NCBI RefSeq assembly: GCF_964656455.1
Contig: NC_135714.1
Location: forward strand, 58,305,850 to 58,369,849
Reading direction: 5' to 3'
DNA length: 64,000 bases
Origin: Halichoerus grypus
Taxonomy: Eukaryota > Chordata > Mammalia > Carnivora > Phocidae
The position numbers were made by a program, and so were the translations under genes. Position 1 is the stretch's first letter. Each line of letters starts with the position of its first letter. Shown one piece after another: positions 33,856 through 44,062 of this stretch. The notes under the pieces were generated by a model. The model saw only the letters and a list, made by a program, of their open reading frames with translations. It ran no database searches and had not been told where the DNA came from.

Positions 33856-34269
33856 TAAAAAGAAAAAGAAAAAGAAAAAAAAACAATTAAGAAAACTGTA
33901 GTCTCGTATTACTAGTTTATAAAGTTAGACTCATGACGTGAAAGAGCATAGTCATAATCTCTTACATTTTCTGGGTCAGAACCCTCGGTGGAGTTCTTGG
34001 CACATCTCAATGACAGCATTTATGTTCTCATGTATGAGAAAAGGTTTCTGAATCATTAGAAGAAATGCTGCCTTATGGTAGTGCCAAGAGGATATTGCCC
34101 TCCGTGTCAGGTTGTCTTCCTTAACAACTTCCCTGCAAATTACAGATATTCATTCTTTCAAATAATTAGAATGCTTGACATAACTCATTGCTACTCTTGA
34201 CTCTTCAGAAGATTTGGGTTGATTTGGGTCTTCAAAATAAGCTAGTGAGTAATTCTTTCAGCAAATGAT
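33856..34269. other. intergenic sequence with an A-rich run
   Basis: AAAAAG repeats lie at about 33857-33884. No gene was recognised. Confidence 0.45.
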
Positions 34270-34480
34270 AGTGATAACAATTGTACTATTTACTGAATGT
34301 CTATTGTGTTTTGATTACTATTCATACACTCATCATATTGGTTAATCCTTCAAGGTAGTTATAATTACCCCAAATTTGCACACAAGGAACTAGAAACTCC
34401 TTTAACAACTTGCTGAAGGTTACACCTTCAGACTTAGGGTTGGAAGCCAGGTTTATCTGACCACAGAGCCTGCTCTGTAG
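34270..34480 (-). repeat. MIR SINE
   Basis: 'TTTACTGAATGTCTATTGTG', 'TTAATCCTTCAAGGTAGTTATAATTACCCC' and 'AGCCAGGTTTATCTGACC' follow antisense MIR. Confidence 0.65.
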
Positions 34481-35403
34481 AGCTGAATTAGGGCTGCATG
34501 AAGGCGAAGTAAGTCCATGTCCACATTTTTATTTTATAAGTTAGACTCAGGCCTAAACACCAGAATGTGGAAGACAGGTAAGTATCATGGTATAAACTGC
34601 TCTTAGCTCAAATATTTATAAAGAACCACAAAGGGAATTACTAAAGAAGGGCTATTGTTTATTGGTGAATCATAAATGAGAAATTGAGTGATACAATTAT
34701 TTCATAAAATATGAGAATGGGGAGTAAGGTGAGGGATTGTCCTTGATACGTATTTCACGGCTTGGGAAATGATATCCTCCCAACCCTGTGTGCAAGATTG
34801 CTCAAAGTTTCAGTGTCACTGAGGATACGTGGTTCAAAGGCAGAAAGAAGACATGGGCAGTGATGGGTTTGGCAGACTCGGTAGCCGCAAAGATAAACAC
34901 AAGCTACCAATAGCGGGATCAGGTTAACCTGAGTTGAGGAAGCTAGGTTAGAATGTTATTGCTAAACAGAAATATTTCAAGTCTCCCATGAAATGTATTT
35001 GGCACTGTCTCCTTTTTCAATGAATGCTTTCCAAAATTGGTTACCGTTTAGAGACTGTTGATCATTTTCTCCTTCAAGGATGGTGCTCAAACAAGATGGT
35101 GCCTACTAATGTGAATCTATTCTGAAAATACATTTCAGGAGCACCAATGAAGGACTCGGGAAAATCCTCCCCAGAGTCGCATTAATTGTATTCTTAACAG
35201 TTGCTCAAAATTCAAGATGCTGATGATGATTACTTATAAGGGTATACCTGGAAATCAATTTAGCTAATCTTTACTAGACAGACTATAATCTTTTTCTTTT
35301 TCTCCCCCCATTCCGTTTACCTTTTAATTATTTTTCTAAGGCTGGTCAAATTATCCCAGGACAAGAAAAAAAATGTCAAAACGGCACATCAGTAAAATGA
35401 AGA
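34481..35403. other. intergenic sequence, no gene seen
   Basis: Nothing assignable was seen. Confidence 0.4.
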
Positions 35404-35454
35404 CTGATGTAACAGGGTAGTTCAAATAGCTGATGTAACAGGGTAGTTCAAATA
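35404..35454 (+). repeat. 26-bp tandem duplication
   Basis: CTGATGTAACAGGGTAG plus TTCAAATAG at 35404-35429 is repeated directly from 35430. The copies are identical over 25 bases. Confidence 0.95.
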
Positions 35455-35869
35455 AATAACAAGTTTAGACTGAACATAGAGATTACTGAAAACTTCCCTG
35501 GTAATGCGTGATTATTTTTTGGACCAGCATGCTTAAGCCTGGTTTTATAATGGCTCGTATATATTAATGATGTTATGATTTTAAAACAAGTGTTCACACA
35601 CATCAGAAATTTGAATTTTTTCTGAAATACACAACAGTTCGCATTTTTTTAGGGGAGGGAGATACACAAAAGCACACTATAATGGCCTGGCTATAGTTAT
35701 GCTTTGAGAAACCTCAACTTTTTGTGGGTGATTGGATTGAGGAACTTTAAAGGATATGACATTTACTTTTTCTGACCGTCCCCTCAAATGAGACTGACAC
35801 TGTTTAGGTTCCATGTATAAATTAGTCACCAGGACAACTGCAGAAAGGAATGATAAAGGTGAGTCGAAT

Positions 35870-35995
35870 CCTTAGTTTAGAAGAGGAAAAATCTGATATC
35901 CAAAGAGATTGAGTGGCTTTCTCAAGGTCACAGAACATGCAAGCAGCTGAGCAAGTGCTCAGAACCCAGTTCCCTGATGTCCCAGCCAGTTTAAA
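35870..35995 (-). repeat. MIR SINE fragment
   Basis: 'GAAAAATCTGATATCCAAAGAG', 'CTTTCTCAAGGTCACAGAACATGC' and 'CAGAACCCAGTTCCCTGATG' are antisense MIR. Confidence 0.65.
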
Positions 35996-36700
35996 CTACC
36001 TGGAAAGTGCTTTAAAGAAAGGAGAAATTGACTAAAAGCATTTAATATGTTTAATTATCAGCTTTAATATTGCAAAGTAGAATCCATTATCTGATATTTA
36101 TCTGGTTTGGTGAGCATGCAACAAGATGGTTTTAATAGTTAAGAGTTCTATAAATGCTTTATTGTGAAAAAGTGACCCAAAGCTCTCTGTGAAAAAAATG
36201 CAAAGGAAAATGATTTGTTTAGGTTAGTTCTAAGCGATTAAATTCCAAACCCACGTCAGGTTACTGGATAAGGATTTTTTAATAGGGTTCCTAACATATA
36301 TCTTAGTTTTAGTGCCATCAATAATGTCCCCTTCAATGTTTAGAGGCTTTGTCCCATTTTGTAAGTAGAAACCTCTCACCCATGAAAAACAGCCAAATAT
36401 TTCCAATTCCTTGAATTTTATCCTCTGAATACACAACAAAACATTTTCCCAAGTGAAAAATAGGAGACACAATTTGTAGTGTAGAATTGGGGCTAGAGAA
36501 CTTCCAAGGACACTTAGAGCTCTCCAACTCTAGATATGACCTTGAGTAGCCCGGCAGCTGTTACTGCTCACATGCAATGGGATTACACGCCAACAAACTT
36601 ATCCATTCCACCAAGATCAACAAATAGAAGAAAAACTTTTAACATTAGTGATTATTTATTAGTGGTCTTCCTATTCCACAGTCCACATATTATAGAATTT
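35996..36700. other. intergenic sequence, no gene seen
   Basis: AT-rich. Overlapping minus-strand open frames near 36230-36527 have no recognisable product. Confidence 0.4.
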
Positions 36701-36707
36701 TAAAATC

Positions 36708-36935
36708 AGGACACCTGGGTGGCTCCGTCGGTTAAGCGTCTGCCTCTGGCTCAGGTCATGATCCCAGGGTCCTGGGATGGAGTCCTGCATCGGGCTCCCT
36801 GCTTGGCGGGAAGCCTGCTTCTCCCTCTTCCTGTGCCGCTCCCCCTACTTGTGCTCTGTCTCTCACACGCACTCTCTCTTTGACAAATAAATAAATAAAA
36901 CCTTTAAAAAATAAATAAGTCTTTAAAAAATAATA
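36708..36935 (+). repeat. carnivore tRNA-Lys SINE with extended A-rich tail
   Basis: GGACACCTGGGTGGCTCCGTCGG runs through to AAATAAATAAATAAAACC. An unusually long tail of AAATAAATAAG and AATAAAAAATAAAA units follows. Flanks are TTTTAAAATCA and AAAATAAAATCGC. Confidence 0.92.
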
Positions 36936-37184
36936 AAAAATAAAATCGCCTGAAAATAAAGAGGTTTAGATAAGTCTTTCTCAAATCTTTATTATATACT
37001 GAGAAAGTTGGACAAACAAGTCACATATCATGATCCTCATAATTTCTTCATTATACAGGTATTGTGCGGTTTCTTTATTATGACCCTTCATAAGCACTTG
37101 CTGTGACATCAGACATGCAGCAAGGATGAATGAAAGAGGCCCCCAGAGTCTTAGCCCTGGAAGAGCTTTGTAGTTCATGGAGAT

Positions 37185-37575
37185 GGTGAAGAAGGTAGGC
37201 TCTGAAATTTGATATCAGAGTTTGAATCTGGCTCTGCCACTCAGTCCCTGTGGGGTCTTGGACAAGCTGTATTGCCTCTCCTGCCTCAGTGTCCTCATCT
37301 GTAAACTGAGGATAGTAATAGTACTGACTGCTGGGGTGCCTCTGATTCTTGGTTTCAGTTCAGGTCATGATCTCAGGGTCGTGGGATTGAGCCCCAAGCT
37401 GGGCTCTGTGCTCAGCGAGGACACTGCTCTCTCTCCCTCTCCCTCTGCCCCTCCCCGTGCTCTCTCTCAAATAAATCCTTATAAAAATAATAGTATCGAC
37501 TTTTTAGGGTTGATGTGAGAATTAAATGACTTACTACGTGGAAAGCACTAAGGAAATTTCCTGGCACCTAGAGGA
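37185..37575 (+). repeat. MIR SINE split by a carnivore SINE
   Basis: The MIR sense sequence runs 'GTAGGCTCTGAAATTTGATATCAG', 'GAATCTGGCTCTGCCACTCAG', 'CTCATCTGTAAACTGAGGATAG'. It resumes after the insert with 'GGTTGATGTGAGAATTAAATGAC' and 'AAATTTCCTGGCACC'. Confidence 0.85.
37331..37487 (+). repeat. carnivore tRNA-Lys SINE, internally shortened, nested in MIR
   Basis: Head GGGGTGCCTCTGATTCTTGG joins directly to TTCAGTTCAGGTCATGATC, so about 30 bases of the usual head are missing. The duplication TAATAGTA(C/T)(T/C)GACT flanks the element. It belongs to the 'TTGATTTC' older subfamily. Confidence 0.88.
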
Positions 37576-38562
37576 TACACTGTTAAATAGTCTCTGATAT
37601 TAAATGCCTAAGATTCTCATTTGATAAAGGAAAGTGAGACCCAACAGGATAAAAAAAAAGTGGCTTTTTTATATTTATCAGAGAATAGAGCTTAATCTGT
37701 GATAGACTTAGATCTGCGTACTTAATCCCAGTGGATTCTACAGTGTGTAACGCCATCTGTTACTGACTTTATTTTGGAATTTGAAAATCTTTCTTTCTTT
37801 TTTTTTCCATGGAAAAGTGAGTTCAGTCTGACTCATGTCATCCAGCGTAGGATTAGTTCAAGTGCGGCCTTATAAGTCATTGGGATATGTCATCGTCTGT
37901 GTGTTCAGAGAACTGGGAATGCTCTATGACAAAAATCATTTCTCTCCAATCACTGACTGATGCTTGCAATTCCCTTTGGTCTAAGGATTTGTTCCTTGTT
38001 CAAATATGCATTTTTCTCTTAGGGAGAACACTCCCAGGTTTTATTAATCATTTATCATAAAAGATAAATCAAAAGAGGGGTTTTGAAAAGGGGACAGGAG
38101 AAGAGACAATGGGGGTCTTGGGCTCTGGAAGTGGAGCATGGAAGTGGGTGGTTTGAGAACTTTGATAGCAACTTCTCCACGATTTTGCTTGTAATCAATT
38201 CTGCACTGGAATATTCCTAAAGTACTATCTGTCCCGGAGTTAATGAGTCTTATTCTGTTTGCAGTGCAGTAAGCCATGTGCTGAGCCTAGTGGAAGGGGT
38301 AAGATCTAAATGACACACTCCCTGTCCTCACAGAGTGCCCCCTCTAGTAGGAGACAGAATATAAACACACACTTACCTGCAACACATTGCTAAACACAGC
38401 AGAGCTGATAGGAGTGAGTAGAAGTCAGCAGAAATCACAGTGCACCAGCACTTCTCACTCTTGCAACCAGAGTACCTCTAATGGGACAGGAGAGCATTTG
38501 GAGCCTAGGGATTGGGGACCAGTAGTAGTAGCCCGATGACCCATACAAGGGTAAAATTCCTT
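37576..38562. other. intergenic sequence, no gene seen
   Basis: No gene was recognised. Short A and T runs lie near 37651 and 37800. Confidence 0.4.
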
Positions 38563-38577
38563 TGAAAACATTTGTTT

Positions 38578-38793
38578 TTTGTTGTTGTTGTTGTTTTAAA
38601 GATTTATTAATTTATTTATTTGACAGAGAGGGAGAGAGACAGCGAGAGAGGGAACACTAGCAGAGGGAGTGGGAGAAGGAGAAGCAGGCTGCCCACTGAG
38701 CAGGGAGCCTGAAGCAGGGCTCGATCCCAGGACCCTGGGACCATGACCCGAGCAGAAGGCAGACGCTTAACGACTGAACCACCCAGGCGCCCC
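38578..38793 (-). repeat. carnivore tRNA-Lys SINE, antisense, young
   Basis: A (TTG)n tail is followed by TTTAAAGATTTATTAATTTATTTATTTG, then CCACCCAGGCGCCCC. A perfect duplication, TGAAAACATTTGTTT, lies at 38563-38577 and 38794-38808. Confidence 0.95.
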
Positions 38794-38808
38794 TGAAAAC
38801 ATTTGTTT

Positions 38809-40444
38809 AAGCAGCATTTCCTACCTAATAATTTTTTCTTGATTATTTTAGTGCACCATAAAAGTAATATTTCAATTTTCTTTACACCCATTAAAGCTGC
38901 TGATACAAGGAGATGCCCATGTTGATCTTATGTCTTCTTGTACAATCTGGTATAAAGATGTGTAATCCTGAGGACCAGAGTGGTCTGGTCTTGGGGGTAT
39001 GGAAACGTGCAACCTAACACCTACAATCTTTCCTATGTTTATGCCTCCGTTTGTCACCCCCAGTTGCCTGTGTATTCCATTAAAGGCTAGGACTTATTTA
39101 TAGGGAAAAATGACTTGAAATGCATCTGTGTTGTTCACTATCTTTATTTTTTGCTGATTAAATATCTATAAGTTAACTATTGGTCATTCATGAGGTATCC
39201 AATTGAATTGTCATTTTGAGTCCAGCTTCCTACACATGTATTCACGTACTAAGTATTATGTAATTGGTGCCCTGGTGATTATGGTATTAATGAAGAAATA
39301 AAAGCAACACAAGTGGGTGGCCCCATAAAGACTGGGCAACAATTGCAGAAAAAAAAATAAGGGAAGATATAGAGTGAGAGAGCTGGATCACTCTTATTGC
39401 CTTGCTTTATCTTTTTTAGTATTAATAATGAAAGCTGTCTTCTAAGCTTGCCTGAGGAAACTGAAATTTCTTTCAGAGGTCTTTAGAAAATACAGAGCCA
39501 GGATGAGTTCTTCTACCTCCTACCACTGTAGAAATTACTAGCAATTTCTTAATAGAAATGATCAGCACAGTTGAAAAGACTATCTTAACACCATGTTTCA
39601 TATGTGAAAATGAAACGAGCGCACTTTTGGGAAGCAGCACTTGGGTTCCCAGCTTCAAGTGTTTAACAGAAGTTGAACAAACCAGTTTTTTCCCTGAATT
39701 TGGTAGATTTTGATTTAGACTCGACATGTCATCTGTACGAAAGCAGATATGGTTAGAAGGTAGTAGGAGGAACGGAATCGGTCCCATGGAAACCTTCCAT
39801 TAGGTCACATGCAAAGGGGCTTTTCTTTCCATAACACCATATTTTCCTTGAGATGGAGTTCTGCCTTTCTTGTTCCCTACCCTTTACCAGAAATACAAAT
39901 AATTTACATATGGGAAACATTTTACCGAAATTTTAAGATAAGCCTCGTGTAGCTTCCCCTGTCTTTTTGTGGCTCTTAATACCAAAGTTAATGCCAGACA
40001 TTTACACAATTGGTGATTTATCCACAGGCAAACAATGTTTTATTGTTCTTATCTTTGAGGCACATGTGATGGAAAATTCACTGAAGAACGGGGATTTGAA
40101 GGGAGATTTCCAAAATCCTTGGGAAATCCCACACGTGGTCAATGGGCTCATACCATGACTCCTGCAGCATGTGAGCAAGGGGCCTTGCACAGAAATGTAT
40201 ATTGAGTCATGCCTCAGAAATCTCTCATAATGGAGCCTGCAGAGGAAGTGGCCTGTGGATGGTCATGGTTACTGCATGGCTGCTGAGCCTGGAAGAGCTC
40301 CTGTATCTGGAAATGTTTTGATGTGCTCACTATGTACTAGGATCTTGGGATTCTGTTCAGACCCTGTTATAGAGAAGTCACTGTCCAGAAGGGAGAAACA
40401 GACACAAAATTCCTTATGATACTACGTATGAGGCTACAGCAGCC
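38809..40444. other. 1.6 kb intergenic stretch, no gene seen
   Basis: No repeat family was assigned with confidence. The open frames at 39473-39787 (minus) and 39967-40158 (plus) show no recognisable product. Confidence 0.4.
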
Positions 40445-40620
40445 GGTCTTAAATTCTGTTCCCTGGAAAAACAGCATCAACCTCACCTAGAAACTTGTAG
40501 AAATACAAATTCTCGGGCCCCCTCGACTTTCTGAAGTAGAAACTCTGGGAGTGGAGTCCTGTGATCTGTGTATCAACAAGCCTTCCAGGTGATTCTGATG
40601 TACTCCACTAAAGGCTAGAA
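40445..40620 (+). repeat. MER5A-type hAT DNA-transposon fossil
   Basis: 'CATCAACCTCACCTAGAAACTTG', 'AATTCTCGGGCCCCC', 'GAAGTAGAAACTCTGGGAGTGG' and 'CCTTCCAGGTGATTCTGATG' follow the MER5A consensus in order. Confidence 0.75.
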
Positions 40621-40689
40621 GTAGGCCCACAGATTTAGGGGAGAGTAGATGGGGAGATCAGAACCCAGATGGGGGCAGGTTGAAGGCAA

Positions 40690-40930
40690 GGTAGAGAGGA
40701 TGCAGCTGCTCAGCCCTTGTAAAGGATTGATAAGTTTGTTGAGAAAAATAAAGGGAGAGAGAGAGAATGAGAGAGAGAGGTTGGTGGAAGAAGGGTGTTC
40801 TAGACAGACTGTGCACTAGGCTCAAAGAGCCAAGAATGGAAAGACTGAAACTGAGGGCGGGAGAGGAGACAGACAGAGCCAGAGAGGAGTTTGGAGAGTT
40901 TGGGTCCACTGGAGCAGGACTTTTATCTCA
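40690..40930 (-). repeat. possible L2 LINE fragment with GA-rich patch
   Basis: 'GTTCTAGACAGACTGTGCAC' and 'AAGAGCCAAGAATGGAAAGACTG' resemble antisense L2. A GA-repeat patch lies at 40752-40780. Assignment is weak. Confidence 0.35.
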
Positions 40931-41386
40931 GTGAGGCGTGCAAACTGTGTCCTGGAAAGCAAGGTGCAGTCTGACATCTTGGATGGAAGCTGCCCTGCCA
41001 AAGCCATGCTGAGGACTGGCTGCCCAGACCTTGGCGCTGCCCCACTGATTCAGAGCATTTGCTGCTCTAGTTGTCGAGATAATTTGATAATTTAAATGTG
41101 TTGGAACAGAGTAGCGCTAAAGATTATTCTTTGATTGCCTTAGCAGCTACTTTTTTTTTCTTTTTTTTCCCCCCTCTGGGCCCATTTCCCTGCTATAGAA
41201 AATGACACATGGTTCTAAAATAATAATAATAATTAATAATAATAATAATATAAGGAATCTATGGAGCAATAGATCTAGGAGTGAGGGAAATGGCATCAGT
41301 AGATGACGGCAGAAAGCTTTGGGATCATCTCATTTATGGAGAAGTAATAAGTGACTAGAATGACAGGAAGTCATAATAATAACAAT
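40931..41386. other. intergenic sequence with (ATA)n microsatellite
   Basis: AATAATAATAATAATTAATAATAAT units lie at 41218-41252. A T run is at 41151-41170. No gene was recognised. Confidence 0.6.
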
Positions 41387-41403
41387 AAGAATACTGTCAT
41401 TTA

Positions 41404-41613
41404 GGGGCGCCTGGGTGGCTCAGTTGGTTGATTACCCAACTCTTGATTTCGGTTCATGTCATGAGGTCAAGATCATGAGATCGAGCCCCTCATTGGGCTC
41501 CCCGCTGGGTGTGGAGCCTGCTTAAGATTCTCTCTCCCTCTCCCTCTGCCTCTGCCCCTCCCCCACTTCACACAGACATGTGCGCCCTCTCTCTAAAACA
41601 AAAACAAAAACAA
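41404..41613 (+). repeat. carnivore tRNA-Lys SINE, older 'ACTCTTGATTTC' subfamily
   Basis: Head GGGGCGCCTGGGTGGCTCAGTTGG continues into 'CCCAACTCTTGATTTCGG' and 'GGGTGTGGAGCCTGCTTAAG', with the tail AAAACAAAAACAAAAACAAAAG. The duplication AAGAATACT(G/A)TCATTTA lies at 41387-41403 and 41614-41630. It lies within or beside a MIR. Confidence 0.94.
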
Positions 41614-41630
41614 AAGAATACTATCATTTA

Positions 41631-41780
41631 TCACTATACTAAGCACTTTACAAACATTAATTATTTAATCCTCACAACAACCCTGTCAATTTGCTTAAAA
41701 AAATTTACAGGTGAGACAGACTGAAGCCTCAGACAAAAGTGATTCCACCAAGAGTCTCAAATTGAAGCAAGGTCATTTTT
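41631..41780 (-). repeat. MIR SINE
   Basis: 'CTAAGCACTTTACAAACATTAATT', 'AATCCTCACAACAACCCTGTC' and 'TTTACAGGTGAGACAGACTGAAG' are antisense MIR. Confidence 0.75.
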
Positions 41781-41811
41781 ATTCAAAAGTCAGTACCAAC
41801 AGTTCAGAACC

Positions 41812-41938
41812 GGGACAGTGTTGATGGCGGCACCACAATGAGAATGTACTTGATATCACTGAACCGTACCTTTAAAAATGGTTGAGATAGCAAATTGTAT
41901 GTGATGTGTACTTTGCCACAACTGTTTTTTTAAAAAGG
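41812..41938 (+). repeat. L1 3' UTR fragment
   Basis: 'GTTGATGGCGGCACCACAATGAGAATGTAC', 'CACTGAACCGTACCTTTAAAAATGG' and 'GTACTTTGCCACAACTGTTTTTTTAAAAA' are a standard L1 3' terminus with its A-rich end. Confidence 0.75.
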
Positions 41939-42403
41939 CTGTACTGTTGTACATTTCGTTGGTACATATTCCAAAGATAATTCAATGTGACCATTTTAAC
42001 AATCCTTGGCATGAAGGAAATGCCGGCTTTTTGGAGAGAAAAACAGGTGTCTTAACATCCTCACTCGTTTCTTCCATTCTCATAACTGTTCTCCTCCTCT
42101 CACTCCTCCCCACCCTGAACAGATAGATGGACTGATTGCCCCCTTCCCCAACACACACATATACACACAATCCACAGCCACACGACCAGCCACTGTGGCC
42201 AAGGCTACACCCTGGTCCTCACGGTGTTTCTGAACAGCAGTGATTCAGAACAAGCTCACTTGACCCTAACACTGTCAATGGAAGAAGAAACATGTGGGAA
42301 GCCCAATTTCCAAGAAGCTTGGAAATCTGATGAAGATGAAACTGGAAGAAAGTAAATAAAACAGATGACAAACCCAGGTGTTTAAATGCAACAGTACACA
42401 CAG

Positions 42404-42432
42404 GCGCTCGCACGCACGCACGCACACACACA
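42404..42432 (+). repeat. (CGCA)n/(CA)n microsatellite
   Basis: GCTCGCACGCACGCACGCACACACACACA gives alternating purine-pyrimidine DNA with several CpGs. A shorter (CA)n lies near 42152-42170. Confidence 0.85.
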
Positions 42433-43088
42433 GAGGAAATGAGCAGGTGAACTGATATAATTTCAAATAAATGAGAAATAAGAAGAATAGAGGGCTACGT
42501 GCTTGCCTCCAATCCTGCCTGCATTTCCTGAAACTTTCCCAGCCCCACCTTTTCACAAATCTTTTGTAGACAGGAGTGTGGTGTTGCTCCTTTCCGACCA
42601 CAAGGTGGGGTTTGTATTGGAACATACTGAACATTAGAAGATTCTTTGTTAGCCTTTTCCATTTAGAAAACTTTTTATGTTGTCATGTAGATATGATTGA
42701 GGGCAACCTAGAGTAGCTTACTACACGTTACCTTACCAGGCTGCAGGATTCCAAAAGCACCCAGAATAGAATTAGTGTATAGCTTAAGACCTGCATCTGG
42801 AACACTTACTTATCATAGGAAAGATAAAATACCTTATTTTCTCAGAGTTCTTTCTCCCTTGCCATGGTATATTCGTGCAGGTAGGTAGGGCTTTCCTGTT
42901 CAGAAAGCTCCTGAAAGGTCAAGGTGAACCTGAGCCACTACCTTTTTTGCTCTTCCTTTGGAATACAGTATGTTGAAGGGAATGGGGGGAGAAGAGAAAG
43001 AAGAAGAAGAAAAAGGAGAAGTGTCAAAACAAGATTATAAGACTTCTTAAAATAAATCCATTGCCTGTGTTTAAGAAATTACACTTTT
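42433..43088. other. intergenic sequence, no gene seen
   Basis: GAA-rich patch at 42995-43019. Nothing else was assigned. Confidence 0.4.
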
Positions 43089-43168
43089 AAGACTGCATAA
43101 ATATATTGCAATATATTTATGTTATTTCAAGATTGCATAAATATATTGCAATATATTCATGTTATTAA
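43089..43168 (+). repeat. 40-bp tandem duplication carrying a palindrome
   Basis: Unit 1 (43089-43128) and unit 2 (43129-43168) both contain TGCATAAATATATTGCAATA and TATT(T/C)ATGTTATT. They differ at about four positions. Each contains the self-complementary ATATATTGCAATATAT. Confidence 0.92.
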
Positions 43169-43194
43169 AAATACAAGCACTTCTTGAAGTAGAT

Positions 43195-43345
43195 GAAGAG
43201 GATTAAGAGTACACTTATTATGATGAACACTGAGTAATATATAGAATTGTTGAAGCACTATATTGTATACCTGAAACTGATATAATATTAGTTTTATTAT
43301 AATATATGTTAATTATACTGGAATTTAAAAATAAATAAACAAATA
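43195..43345 (+). repeat. carnivore L1 3' terminus
   Basis: 'GATTAAGAGTACACTTATTATGATG', 'GAACACTGAGTAATATATAG', 'GAATTGTTGAAGCACTATATTG', 'ATACCTGAAACTGATATAAT' and 'TTAATTATACTGGAATTTAAAAATAAATAAA' form the characteristic 3' end of carnivore L1. It has 5' truncation and an A-rich tail. Confidence 0.85.
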
Positions 43346-43899
43346 CATAAAAGAAAAATAATGAGAATGAAGAGAATAAAAAAATAAAAATAAAACAACT
43401 GAATCCCAAAGTAGTGTTGTGGCCTTTCTACAGAGGGATAGAAGAACCAAACCTAAAAATATATACATATGTAAGCATTTTGTAGTACCTTCAGGCTCTG
43501 GTCCATGATGGGGTAAACAGTTCAAAGTTGAATATTAAATTCTATCACTATATTTCTGTGACTGAGGGTATGACTTTATTCATTGATAACATCAAAGACC
43601 AGCTTCAAGAGGTTTTGTGAATGCAAGATCCTAGACAAAAATACTCCTGCCCCTCACCCCCACCCCTTTAATAAACTCTGTTTACAAACCACAGATGTTA
43701 CTGAATAGATTTAATAGAGATGGTGGTGATGGGGCACATTTTGCTCTTCTAAGCAACTTCCCACCTATCAGAAGCTTTTCCCTTAATTTCTAAGCTTAAA
43801 ATGATCTTTTGAAATATAGTTTTCAGGACTTAGGACACCACGATATAAATTCTCCATGTCTAGCCTGGAGCTCATTCTGCAGAGAGGAAAGAGCCTAGG
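43346..43899. other. intergenic sequence, no gene seen
   Basis: Nothing else was assigned. Confidence 0.4.
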
Positions 43900-44062
43900 T
43901 GTCAAGGTTCAGAATTGAATTCAGATTTGAACCCAGATGTTTGCTAGCTGTGGGTACACCATTTTTTACTCTCTGAGCCTCCACTTTCTCATTGGTAAAA
44001 TGGGGATAACGGCACCAACACAGAAATTTGTGGTGAAAAGTAAATGAGTTAACTTGTGTAAA
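43900..44062 (+). repeat. MIR SINE
   Basis: 'GATTTGAACCCAGATGTTTGCTAGCTGTGGG', 'CTCTGAGCCTCCACTTTCTC' and 'GGTAAAATGGGGATAACGG' are the sense MIR core. It is cut at its 3' side by the L1 copy. Confidence 0.85.
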
